A stretch of DNA of 64,000 nt from Alphaproteobacteria bacterium (lineage in GTDB: Bacteria > Pseudomonadota > Alphaproteobacteria > Rhodobacterales > Rhodobacteraceae), in contig JAUHWT010000004.1 of assembly GCA_030427145.1 (NCBI GenBank), positions 206,389 through 270,388 of the forward strand. Reading direction: 5' to 3'. Under the pieces are notes generated by a model. That model was not told where the DNA came from. It worked only from the letters and a program-made list of their open reading frames with translations, and ran no database searches. Of the stretch, positions 43,434 to 52,144 are shown piece after piece (position 1 is the first letter of the stretch; each line of letters opens with the position of its first letter). A program made the translations under genes and the position numbers.

Positions 43434-45482
43434 ATGCACGGATTTCAGATAAGTGAATCCAAAAGTTCACATGCAGAAGAAGGCGAACACGCACATGCTT
43501 CCGGATGGCAGACCCCGGTAAGCGCGGGCGGGTCATTCAGCACTCAGTGGGTTGGGAAGACGAATGACCAGCGCATTGATGGCCTCCTTAAAGGTATCAA
43601 ATGGGCCGGTAGCACGATAAGCTACAGCGACCCGGACAAACGCTGGGACTACCAGACCAACCATCCGGAGAATTTTACGAACCTGAGCCAACTCACGGAC
43701 ACCCAAATGCGGGCGGTTCACGCAACTCTTGATTCGGACACGTTCACTCAACCCGCAGCCCATGCCGGGTTTTCCGTCGAAGGGTTCACCAATCTGACCG
43801 TGAATTACGCTGGGCAAGGGAGTGGCAATGGCACCATCCGCCTTGCAAACACCAGCGACCCGTCGACAGCCTACGCGTACTACCCCAGCACCGGAGTTTG
43901 GGGCGGTGACGTATTTTTCGGTCCGTCAGGCGACTATCCCTACGCTGGCAACTATGACTACCATGCCGTCATCCACGAAATCGGGCATGCGCTTGGCCTG
44001 AAACACGGGCACGAAACGACGCCCAACGGGAGCCTCCCCTACAATACCGATTCCATGGAATACTCTGTGATGACCTACAGATCCCATGTCGGTCACGATC
44101 CAGCCTACTACAAAAACGAGTATGGCGGCTATGCACAGACTTTCATGATGTATGACATTGCCGCACTTCAACATATGTACGGAGCGGATTACACCACGAG
44201 TTCCGGCGACACCGTTTACTCGTGGAAACCAAACTCCGGCAACACAGTGGTCGATGGGGCAACCGCCATCTCCTCCGCAGACAACCGCATTTTCATGACG
44301 GTATGGGACGGCGGTGGAAACGACACCTACGATCTTTCCGCCTATAACACGTCCGTTGATATTGATCTGCGGGCCGGGGCGCATTCCGAGTTCTCCTCGG
44401 CACAGCTCGCCTATCTTGGAGGAGGCCCAAACAACGGACACGCCCGCGGGAATATTTTCAACGCATTGCTGCACGACGGAGACCAGCGGTCGCTGATCGA
44501 AAATGCGGTTGGTGGCGGAGGCCATGACACGATCTACGGAAATGAAGTGGACAATGCTCTCAGCGGCGGTGGCGGCAGGGATGCGCTGTTCGGCCTCAGC
44601 GGGAACGATACCCTGGACGGCGGCGGTGGCAATGACACAATGGATGGCGGCGGCGGTAGCGACACCGTTCTATATGATTCCAACACGTCGGCCGTGAAGG
44701 TTGATCTGACCGCGGGCAAGACGACGTTCCCAGGAAACAACTGGGCGGCAGAGACGCTTGTCTCGATTGAGAACGCGGTAACCGGCTCCGGCAATGATGT
44801 GCTCATAGGCAATCGCTCGGGCAACTCTTTTTCAGGCGGCGCTGGAAATGACACGTTTGATGGCCGTGGAGGAACCGACAGTTTTGATGGAGGTGCCGGC
44901 AGTGACACCGTGCTCTACAGTGCGAATACCAGTTCCGTGCGGGTTGATCTGACGGCTGGACTCGTCACCTTTCCGGGCAAGCCCTGGCAGGGGGAACAGA
45001 TCGTCTCAATCGAGAACGCCGTCACCGGGTCCGGCGCCGACACGCTGATAGGCAACGGTGCCGCCAACACCCTGCGCGGCGGCGCGGGAAATGATGTTAT
45101 TCAGGGCAACGGTGGCCGGGACGTCATGGTTGGCGGCTCGGGGAACGACGTTTTCCGGTTTGTCGATGCCTCGGATTCAAGGCCGTGGGCGGCTGACGTC
45201 ATTCGTGGTGGGGACGGAACATCCGCTTTTCAACGCGCAGACAGCGGTTTTGGCGACCGCATCGACCTCTCGGCATTTGATGCAGACACCACCCGAAGCG
45301 GCATTCAGGACTTTGAGTTCGGAAACGCCACCGGGAAAGGTCGGCTCTGGGCGATCGACTCCGGCAAAAACACCCTGATCTGCGGAAACACGGATGGAGA
45401 CCGCGCCATAGAGTTCCAGTGCATTATCCGGGATGGTAACGTTCGGGCCTCATCCTACACGGAAGCGGATTTCATCTTCTAG
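43434..45482 (+). CDS. Serralysin-type M10 metalloprotease with duplicated C-terminal module (paralogue 3)
   Basis: A 682-residue predicted secreted zinc protease. Catalytic HEIGHALGLKH (His181/185/191) and Met-turn SVMTY (Met213) are intact. RTX nonapeptides such as GGGGNDTMD and GGAGNDTFD follow. Unlike paralogues 1 and 2, it has two copies of an about 81-residue module (DTVLYxxNTSxVxVDLTAG ... VSIENAVTGSGxDxLIGN, at 44650-44818 and 44893-45060), which explains its greater length. It ends in ADFIF, a type I secretion-type C-terminus. The frame is open from 43380; I prefer the ATG at 43434, because an N-terminal hydrophobic segment is not expected in this class, but the longer start is possible. 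Confidence 0.9.
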   Translation: MHGFQISESKSSHAEEGEHAHASGWQTPVSAGGSFSTQWVGKTNDQRIDGLLKGIKWAGSTISYSDPDKRWDYQTNHPENFTNLSQLTDTQMRAVHATLDSDTFTQPAAHAGFSVEGFTNLTVNYAGQGSGNGTIRLANTSDPSTAYAYYPSTGVWGGDVFFGPSGDYPYAGNYDYHAVIHEIGHALGLKHGHETTPNGSLPYNTDSMEYSVMTYRSHVGHDPAYYKNEYGGYAQTFMMYDIAALQHMYGADYTTSSGDTVYSWKPNSGNTVVDGATAISSADNRIFMTVWDGGGNDTYDLSAYNTSVDIDLRAGAHSEFSSAQLAYLGGGPNNGHARGNIFNALLHDGDQRSLIENAVGGGGHDTIYGNEVDNALSGGGGRDALFGLSGNDTLDGGGGNDTMDGGGGSDTVLYDSNTSAVKVDLTAGKTTFPGNNWAAETLVSIENAVTGSGNDVLIGNRSGNSFSGGAGNDTFDGRGGTDSFDGGAGSDTVLYSANTSSVRVDLTAGLVTFPGKPWQGEQIVSIENAVTGSGADTLIGNGAANTLRGGAGNDVIQGNGGRDVMVGGSGNDVFRFVDASDSRPWAADVIRGGDGTSAFQRADSGFGDRIDLSAFDADTTRSGIQDFEFGNATGKGRLWAIDSGKNTLICGNTDGDRAIEFQCIIRDGNVRASSYTEADFIF

Positions 45483-45525
45483 GGAAGCTCCCTGCCCGAT
45501 CACCGAAGCCGATAACCCAAGTAAA

Positions 45526-45556
45526 GGGGCCATCGGGACTTCCACCCGATGGCCCT
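45526..45556. terminator. Hairpin between the convergent M10 protease and putP
   Basis: GGGCCATCGGG-ACTTCCA-CCCGATGGCCC: a perfect 11-bp stem with 7-nt loop, between two convergent genes. On the minus strand it is followed by CTTTACTT, a weak U-tract, so it best serves putP; it may act for both. Confidence 0.65.
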
Positions 45557-45577
45557 CAATCAGTCTATGTAAGGCCG

Positions 45578-47050
45578 CTACCTGGCAGTCAGAGGTCTGA
45601 ACTCATCCTTGGTTTCCGTAGCCAGACTGACCGCAACAATTGCAATCATCGCGAAGATGAAACCGGGGATGATCTCATAGATGCCCGGACCGCCCAAGAA
45701 GCTGGAGTTCCAGCCAAACGCGATCCAGATGATCACGGTCAACGCACCCACAACCAGGCCCGCCAAAGCCCCACGCCCGGTCATTCTGCTCCATGTCAGC
45801 GCCAGAATCATCAGCGGACCGAACGCGGCACCAAAGCCGGCCCAGGCGTTTGCCACGAGGCCAAGAACCTTGCTCTCCGGATCACCCGCAATAACAGCGG
45901 CCACCGCCCCAACGGCTACAACTGCAATCCGTCCAACGGCCACAATGGTCTTTTCATTGGCCGTTTTGTTGACCAGCAGTTTGTAGATGTCCTCTGCCAG
46001 CGAGGACGAGGATACCAGCAATTGGCTCGATACGGTCGACATGATCGCAGCCAAAAGAGCAGCAAACAGGAAGCCCGTGATGATCGCCGGGAACAGTGTC
46101 TCGGCCAACAGGATGAAAATCGTCTCGGAGTCACCGAGTTCAATCCCGTTTCTCTCCACATAGGCCCGACCCAGGATGCCTACACCAATCGCGCCAACGA
46201 GGGAAATCGCCATCCAGGCCATGGCGATGTTTCGAGCGGTTGCGACCTCCTCGACGCTCCGTACGGCCATGAAACGCACAATGATGTGGGGTTGCCCGAA
46301 ATAGCCGAGCCCCCATGCCATCAGCGAGAGCCACCCGATCAGCGTCATGCCTTCCGTCCACCAGGACATTGTAAAGCCCTCAATGCCCGCAAGCGTCTCA
46401 CCCGCCTGTGCAAAACCGCCACCGTCACCGGCGTAAAGCACAACCGCCGGCATCACGATCAGGGCCAGCATCATGATGCAGCCCTGGACGAAGTCGGTCA
46501 GACAAACGGCCAGGAAGCCACCCACAACCGTGTAAACCAGCACGATACCAAGCGTGAGCCAGACGCCGGTCTGGTATCCACCGTCGAATGCGGAGGAGAA
46601 CAGCTTGCCGCCCGCGACCAGGCCGGACGCAGTATAGACCGCGAAGAACACCACAATGATGACCGCGGACACCATGCGTAGCGCAGTGGCCTGGCTCGGG
46701 AAACGTTTCGCAAGAAATTCCGGGATGGTCAGGGCGTTATCATACCGCTCCGTCTGCTCACGAAGCCTTGGCGCAACCACGATCCAGTTGACCAGCGCCC
46801 CGATGAAGAGGCCGATACCAATCCACGCCTCAACCAGTCCCGCAGCGTACAGGGCACCGGGCAGGCCCAGCAGAAGCCAACCGGACATGTCCGATGCCCC
46901 CGCGGACAGGGCGGCAACCGCGGGCGGAAGGTTGCGCCCGCCCAGCATGTATTCCTCGGAATTGGATGTGGATTTGCGAAACGCATAAAAACCAATTCCA
47001 AGCATGGCAGCGAAATAAATGATCAGGCTGATCCAAATTCCAGTCTGCAT
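45578..47050 (-). CDS. putP: Sodium/proline symporter PutP
   Basis: Sodium-coupled proline uptake across the inner membrane. A 490-residue, about 13-span protein of the SSF family, with the PutP signature GASDMSGWLLLGLPGALYAAGL (about 53-74, Na-binding region), LGYFGQPHIIVRFMAVRS and AAIMSTVSSQLLVSSSSLAEDIYK. ATG with GGAAGGGAG upstream. It follows putA by 36 nt, so uptake and catabolism of proline are encoded together. Confidence 0.95.
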   Translation of the reverse strand: MQTGIWISLIIYFAAMLGIGFYAFRKSTSNSEEYMLGGRNLPPAVAALSAGASDMSGWLLLGLPGALYAAGLVEAWIGIGLFIGALVNWIVVAPRLREQTERYDNALTIPEFLAKRFPSQATALRMVSAVIIVVFFAVYTASGLVAGGKLFSSAFDGGYQTGVWLTLGIVLVYTVVGGFLAVCLTDFVQGCIMMLALIVMPAVVLYAGDGGGFAQAGETLAGIEGFTMSWWTEGMTLIGWLSLMAWGLGYFGQPHIIVRFMAVRSVEEVATARNIAMAWMAISLVGAIGVGILGRAYVERNGIELGDSETIFILLAETLFPAIITGFLFAALLAAIMSTVSSQLLVSSSSLAEDIYKLLVNKTANEKTIVAVGRIAVVAVGAVAAVIAGDPESKVLGLVANAWAGFGAAFGPLMILALTWSRMTGRGALAGLVVGALTVIIWIAFGWNSSFLGGPGIYEIIPGFIFAMIAIVAVSLATETKDEFRPLTAR

Positions 47051-47086
47051 AATCGTGCTCCCTTCCTATGTTTTGGGTACGCGTCC

Positions 47087-50000
47087 TCAGGCCTCGGCGG
47101 CCAGCAGACTCGTGTTCCCGCCTGCCGCCGTCGTGTCGATGCAGACATGACGTTCGGCATAATATCGCGCCGGACAGATCACTTCTGTTTCCAAAAGGAT
47201 GATGCGTCCGTTTCGGCCCGCCAGCGCTTTTCTCAAATTCTGGGTCCAGTCAGAGGCCCCGGCTGCCGCCACAGCAACAAAACCCGAGGCGTTGGCGAGG
47301 GTGTCATCTGACACGGTGCCATCGATCCCGCTCACTGGCGCACCTGCCCTGACCATGGGCGCAACCGCCTGGGCCGCGCCCGGTGCCACGACCACCGCCG
47401 GACATCCCGCGGCAAGGGCCTGCGCCGCCTGGGCCAGAGCCGTTTCAATCTCGGGACCAAGACAGAGCACAGGGCCCTTGGGCGGCATGGACATCTGATT
47501 GGACTCACCAGTCGGACCAGGCAGATCAAACTGGCCGCTGTCGAATGAGGCGGCGGCATTAACCGCCCGCCTCACCACGGCGCCCTTTCCGTCAAGCGCG
47601 CGCCGCAAGACCTGAACCCGGTCGTTGCGGGCCGCCCATGCGGTCGCGTCGAGTTTGCCAAAGGCCTCCTCGATCTGCGCACCACCTACAGCCTCAACGT
47701 CCGGCGCCGGATGCTCGCCCGGAGTTTCCGTTCTGCGGAACCGGTTGACGTAGTTTGGCCCGCCCGCCTTCGGTCCGGTCCCCGACAGGCCCTCGCCACC
47801 AAACGGCTGACTGCCGACAATGGCGCCGATCTGGTTTCGGTTGACGTAGATGTTGCCCACGTGGATCCGGTCGACGATCTGCTGAACGCGGTCATCGATA
47901 CGGGTATGAAGACCAAATGTCAGACCGAAGCCGCGGTCGTTGATCGCATCCACCGTTTTATCGATATCTTTGGCCTTGAACGTCGCAACATGAAGCACCG
48001 GACCAAAGATCTCACGCTCAAGATCCTGGATGCCACCAACCTCAATCATGGCCGCGCCGACGAATGTGCCCTCTTCGGGCGCATCCAGCCGTTTCAGTAG
48101 CCGCCCCTTCTTCTCCTGTGCCTCAATGTATCCGGAAATGTCCGCCTGAGCGTCAGAATCGATCACGGGGGCGATGTCCGTATCAATCGACCATGGATCA
48201 CCCGTCACCAGGGCATCCATCGCTCCGTTGAGCATATCGACAAGACGGTCGCGGGTATCCTCCTGCACATAGAGAATACGAAGCGCCGAACAGCGCTGAC
48301 CGGCCGACTGGAACGACGAGGCGACGATGTCATCCACTGCCTGCTCGGGAAGCGCGGTGGAGTCGACGATCATCGCGTTCAGGCCGCCTGTTTCAGCGAT
48401 GAGGACTGCATCGGCGGGCGCATTCGCCGCAAGGGCCGCATGAATGCGCTGCGCCGTTTCCGTCGAACCGGTGAAGCACACTCCCGCAATTCCGGGATGC
48501 GACGTCAGCGGACCACCCACGGTCGGTCCGTCACCCGGCAACAACTGGAACGCAGCTTTTGGCACGCCCGCTTCCCGGAACATTTCGGCCGCGCGTGTTG
48601 CTATAATCGGCGTCTGTTCAGCGGGCTTGGCCAGCACCGAGTTTCCAGCTGCGAGGGCCGCAGCAATCTGTCCAGTGAAAATCGCCAACGGGAAGTTCCA
48701 GGGACTGATGCAAACAAAAATCCCTCTGGCGGAACCCGGCTCCTCCTCGTCCAGGCGCTCGGCCTCGTCGGCATAAAAGCGCAGGAAATCGACCGCTTCC
48801 CGAACCTCGGCAACCCCGTCGAGCAGGATCTTTCCGGCCTCGCGCGTGGCTATGGAACAGAACTCGGCCATGTTGTCCTCGTAGAGGTCAGCAATCCGAC
48901 GAAGTATGGCGGCGCGTTCGCTCACCGGCGTCGCGGACCATTCCTCAAAACCGGACTTCGCCGCTTCCAGCGCTCGCGCGACCTCGCCGGAGGTCGCTTC
49001 ATGGACCGTCCCCACAGGGCTGCCATCGGCTGGCGCCTTGACCTCAATGGCGGGACCTTCGGGGTCGGCGTCATCGGCAAGAACCGGTCGGGCTGTCCAT
49101 TTGGTGTCCGCGAAAGCGTTTCGGCCTTCTATCAGCTCCAGCGCACTCGCGGGCTCCTCCAAACGGTAGCCTTTCGAGTTCTGCCGTCGTGGCCGGAACA
49201 GGTCGAGGGGAAGGCGGATGTCCGGATTTTGGATTGGGTCGTTTTCGAGAGCCCGCTCCACCGGATCGGCGGCAATTTCGCGCGGAGGTATCTCCTCATT
49301 CACGATCTGGTTCACGAAGCTGGAATTGGCGCCGTTTTCGAGCAACCGCCGTACGAGATAGGCAAGAAGGTCCTTATGCGGTCCGCAGGGTGCATAAATG
49401 CGGCAGCGGGTACCGGCCTGCGACCGCACGATGCCATGAAGCGATTCACCCATTCCGTGCAGGCGCTGGAACTCAAATCCGTCGCGGTCGTTGCCGGCCA
49501 TTTCAAGGACAGCCGCACATGTATGGGCATTATGCGTTGCGAACTGCGGATAGATCCGGTCGCGCATGTCGAGCAGCATTTTTGCGCAGGCCATATAGGA
49601 CAGGTCCGTGTTGACCTTGCGGGTGAACACGGGGAACGATGAGGCACCAAGTTCCTGTGCAAGCTTGATCTCGGTGTCCCAGTAGGCCCCCTTTACGAGG
49701 CGGACCATGATTTTCCGGTCGAGGCTTTCCGCAAGCGAATGCAGATGGCGAAGAACCTCCGGCGCGCGCTTGCCATAGGCCTGAACCACAACACCGAATC
49801 CGTCCCAGCCCTTCAGGCTTTCGTCGGAGAGCACCGCATCAATTACATCGAGGGAAACATCGAGCCGGTCCTGCTCCTCGGCATCGATATTGAAGCCGAC
49901 TTTGGCTTCGGCAGCCATTTGCGCCAGTTTCAGGCAGCGCGGGATCACATCATTCTCGAGTGACGTGCGATGGGTCGTCAGGTAACGCGGTGAAAGAGCG

Positions 50001-50746
50001 GACAGTTTCACGGAGATCCCGGGATTGTCCCGCACGTCGCCTTTAGCGGCCTTGGCTATCTGTGAAATCGCGTGCGAATAGCTGTCAAAAAATGCCTGGG
50101 CATCCGCCTCAGTACGTGCCCCCTCCCCGAGCATGTCATAAGAATAGGTATATCCCTTTTTCCGCAGCGGTTCGGCCCGTTTGATGCCTTCCTCGATAGT
50201 CTGGCCGAGAACAAACTGCTGGCCCATAACGCGCATGGCCTGACCCACCGCGGTCCGGACAACCGGTTCACCAAGACGCTTGATCAGACGTCGCGCACCG
50301 GCGGCAGGGCGCGAAGGATCGTCCTTTAGTACACGGCCCGTCAGCATCAGCGCCCAGGTCGATGCATTAACCAGCGGCGAGAACGAATGCCCCAGGTGGG
50401 CACTCCAGTTCGACGGCGCAATCTTGTCCTCGATCAGGTCATCGATAGTCTCGGCATCCGGCACGCGCAGCAGCGCCTCCGCCAGACACATAAGCCCGAC
50501 ACCCTCTTCGGTGGACAGGCCATATTCGTCGAGAAACGCCTCCATCATGGTCGGATCGGTGTCATCGCGAACCCGTTGAATGAGCTTTGCAGCCTCCTCA
50601 ACTATGGCATCGCGCCGTTCCGCCGGCATTCCCAGACGGTCGGCAAGATCGCGCACCGCATCCGCTTCATCCATGGCGTATCTGGTGCGAACCGCAGCAC
50701 GTGTTTCAGTTGTTGCGGCTTCAATACTTAGCGGTTCGGAATTCAT
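47087..50746 (-). CDS. putA: Bifunctional proline dehydrogenase / L-glutamate gamma-semialdehyde dehydrogenase PutA
   Basis: Oxidises proline to glutamate in two steps with FAD and NAD. The 1219-residue protein begins with a helical arm, then the proline dehydrogenase barrel (about 150-480, with MVRLVKGAYWDTEIK and YAPCGPHKDLLAYLVRRLLENGANSSF as the span near its end). The P5C dehydrogenase domain follows, with AETGGLNAMIVDS (general base Glu) and SAGQRCSALR (catalytic Cys). It ends with the C-terminal domain AERHVCIDTTAAGGNTSLL. There is no N-terminal ribbon-helix-helix domain, so it should not act as its own repressor. ATG 50746 (GAGGCCGAG upstream) is preferred over the ORF limit at 50845. 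Confidence 0.95.
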   Translation of the reverse strand: MNSEPLSIEAATTETRAAVRTRYAMDEADAVRDLADRLGMPAERRDAIVEEAAKLIQRVRDDTDPTMMEAFLDEYGLSTEEGVGLMCLAEALLRVPDAETIDDLIEDKIAPSNWSAHLGHSFSPLVNASTWALMLTGRVLKDDPSRPAAGARRLIKRLGEPVVRTAVGQAMRVMGQQFVLGQTIEEGIKRAEPLRKKGYTYSYDMLGEGARTEADAQAFFDSYSHAISQIAKAAKGDVRDNPGISVKLSALSPRYLTTHRTSLENDVIPRCLKLAQMAAEAKVGFNIDAEEQDRLDVSLDVIDAVLSDESLKGWDGFGVVVQAYGKRAPEVLRHLHSLAESLDRKIMVRLVKGAYWDTEIKLAQELGASSFPVFTRKVNTDLSYMACAKMLLDMRDRIYPQFATHNAHTCAAVLEMAGNDRDGFEFQRLHGMGESLHGIVRSQAGTRCRIYAPCGPHKDLLAYLVRRLLENGANSSFVNQIVNEEIPPREIAADPVERALENDPIQNPDIRLPLDLFRPRRQNSKGYRLEEPASALELIEGRNAFADTKWTARPVLADDADPEGPAIEVKAPADGSPVGTVHEATSGEVARALEAAKSGFEEWSATPVSERAAILRRIADLYEDNMAEFCSIATREAGKILLDGVAEVREAVDFLRFYADEAERLDEEEPGSARGIFVCISPWNFPLAIFTGQIAAALAAGNSVLAKPAEQTPIIATRAAEMFREAGVPKAAFQLLPGDGPTVGGPLTSHPGIAGVCFTGSTETAQRIHAALAANAPADAVLIAETGGLNAMIVDSTALPEQAVDDIVASSFQSAGQRCSALRILYVQEDTRDRLVDMLNGAMDALVTGDPWSIDTDIAPVIDSDAQADISGYIEAQEKKGRLLKRLDAPEEGTFVGAAMIEVGGIQDLEREIFGPVLHVATFKAKDIDKTVDAINDRGFGLTFGLHTRIDDRVQQIVDRIHVGNIYVNRNQIGAIVGSQPFGGEGLSGTGPKAGGPNYVNRFRRTETPGEHPAPDVEAVGGAQIEEAFGKLDATAWAARNDRVQVLRRALDGKGAVVRRAVNAAASFDSGQFDLPGPTGESNQMSMPPKGPVLCLGPEIETALAQAAQALAAGCPAVVVAPGAAQAVAPMVRAGAPVSGIDGTVSDDTLANASGFVAVAAAGASDWTQNLRKALAGRNGRIILLETEVICPARYYAERHVCIDTTAAGGNTSLLAAEA

Positions 50747-50919
50747 CTCGGCCTCGCTCAATTCAATCGTCCCACGACGGGACTTCCCCAGCCATGATGA
50801 AATCCCAATATTTGGTAAATGAACAGCCTTTAACCGGGCAGGCATCTATGTTAGCCGCGCTGCCCGGTAACTGATAAAATTCAAATTTTTTTGATCACGC
50901 GAAGAAGTGCAGGCCCGCT

Positions 50920-51393
50920 CTAGAGTTGCGGCGGACCCTCCGCAATGGCAAGGGCCTTGTTCTTGAAACGGCTTTCGCCTGACACTTCCGTGCCGAACCA
51001 CGCCGGGGCCTCAAACCCCTCCGCATCCTCCAGCGACGGGAATTCGACTTCCACAACCATCAGGGGAGCGAGAGTTCCGCTGTAGACATCCAACTCAAAC
51101 GTCTCACCGCGTTCCAGACTGCCGGAATACCGCGTTTTCTCAAGTCGACGACCCTCAGTGGCGGGCCACAGATCGTCGAACTGCGACTGGTCGAGTGAGA
51201 CCTCATGTTCACTCCTGACAACCGATCCGCCGCTCTTGACCGTCAGGAAAAAGCCCGCGCCTTTTTGCCGCACCCGGACCTCGACCTTGTCCTCAGTCGC
51301 GGAGAGGTAGCCCTGACGGACCGTTTCGCTCTTCAGCCCATCAAGGTCCGGCGCGTTCAGAACCAGAAACTTGCGCTCGATTTCGGTACTCAT
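50920..51393 (-). CDS. CYTH domain protein (triphosphate tunnel fold)
   Basis: A 157-residue single-domain CYTH protein. EIERKFLV (4-11) is the CYTH hallmark ExExK; RQGYLS, VRVRQKGAGFFLTVKSG and the later MVVEVEFPSLEDAEGF supply the Arg/Lys/Glu residues that line a triphosphate-binding tunnel. Family members act as tripolyphosphatases, thiamine triphosphatases or class IV adenylyl cyclases; bacterial stand-alone members mostly hydrolyse short polyphosphate. Last gene of the operon RHH-CHAD-ParA-CYTH, with its start overlapping the ParA stop by 4 nt. Confidence 0.92.
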   Translation of the reverse strand: MSTEIERKFLVLNAPDLDGLKSETVRQGYLSATEDKVEVRVRQKGAGFFLTVKSGGSVVRSEHEVSLDQSQFDDLWPATEGRRLEKTRYSGSLERGETFELDVYSGTLAPLMVVEVEFPSLEDAEGFEAPAWFGTEVSGESRFKNKALAIAEGPPQL

Positions 51394-52142
51394 GATTTGG
51401 CCACCCGTTTCATGACTTCCCCGTGCAGGTCGCGGTAAGCCTGCGCAGCGGCACTGCGCGGGGCGGTGGCTGTAACCGGCGCACGATGCACGCCCATCCG
51501 CTCGATGTCGGACGAGAACGGAATGTGGGTTTTCATAATGCGCTTGCGATGGGAAGCGGACATGCCCTCAATGGTTTCGCCATGCAATGTTTTCACGCCC
51601 TGTACCATCGAGAAGAAGCCATGGATTTTTTTCTGTGACAGGTCATTGTCATCAAAAAACTCCAGCAACTGCTCAAAAGTCCGTTGCGACAACGTGGTGG
51701 GGATAATCGGCACAACAATTCCGTCAGACGCCTTGAACACGTTCTCCGACAGTGTCGAGATGTTGGGCGGGCAGTCGAGTAGGATCACGTCGTAGTCACC
51801 CTTGACCGCCTTTAGCGCCTTTTTAAGACGGGAATGACTGTTGCGCATCCGTGCAAGGAACACATCGAAATCCCGAAAGGTCATGTTCGCGGGAAGGATG
51901 TCGAGGTTCTCGTAATCACTGCCCCGGATTGCTTTGGTGAACCGCTCAACGTCCTCGAAAAAGCGCGTATTCGTGAGCTTCTTCGACGGTTTCACGCGAA
52001 AATAAAAACTCGACGCGCCCTGCGGGTCCAGATCGCACAGGAGGGTTCGTTTGCCCGCTTCGGCAAGGGCGTGGGCCAGGTTGACGGCCGTGGCGGTTTT
52101 GCCCACTCCGCCCTTGTTGGAATAGCATGACAGGATCAGCAT
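51390..52142 (-). CDS. ParA/MinD family ATPase
   Basis: A 250-residue deviant Walker ATPase: KGGVGKTATAVNLAHALA (11-28, with signature Lys), LLCDLDPQGASSF (switch I region), and DVILLDCPPNIS (Walker B). Such ATPases position plasmids, chromosomes or protein cargo on the nucleoid. It is encoded between a CHAD protein and a CYTH protein, not beside parB or rep, so cargo positioning, for instance of polyphosphate bodies, is more plausible than plasmid partition. Its start is 2 nt after the CHAD gene. Confidence 0.92.
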   Translation of the reverse strand: MLILSCYSNKGGVGKTATAVNLAHALAEAGKRTLLCDLDPQGASSFYFRVKPSKKLTNTRFFEDVERFTKAIRGSDYENLDILPANMTFRDFDVFLARMRNSHSRLKKALKAVKGDYDVILLDCPPNISTLSENVFKASDGIVVPIIPTTLSQRTFEQLLEFFDDNDLSQKKIHGFFSMVQGVKTLHGETIEGMSASHRKRIMKTHIPFSSDIERMGVHRAPVTATAPRSAAAQAYRDLHGEVMKRVAKS

Positions 52143-52144
52143 GA

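Noticed and set aside
43091..45482. tRNA-Gln as attachment site of an integrated island
   Set aside because: The flank is somewhat AT-rich, but I found no integrase, no repeat of the tRNA 3' end within the window and no phage genes.
48440..49642. 400-codon plus-strand frame opposite putA
   Set aside because: A shadow of the putA coding sequence with no domain signature.
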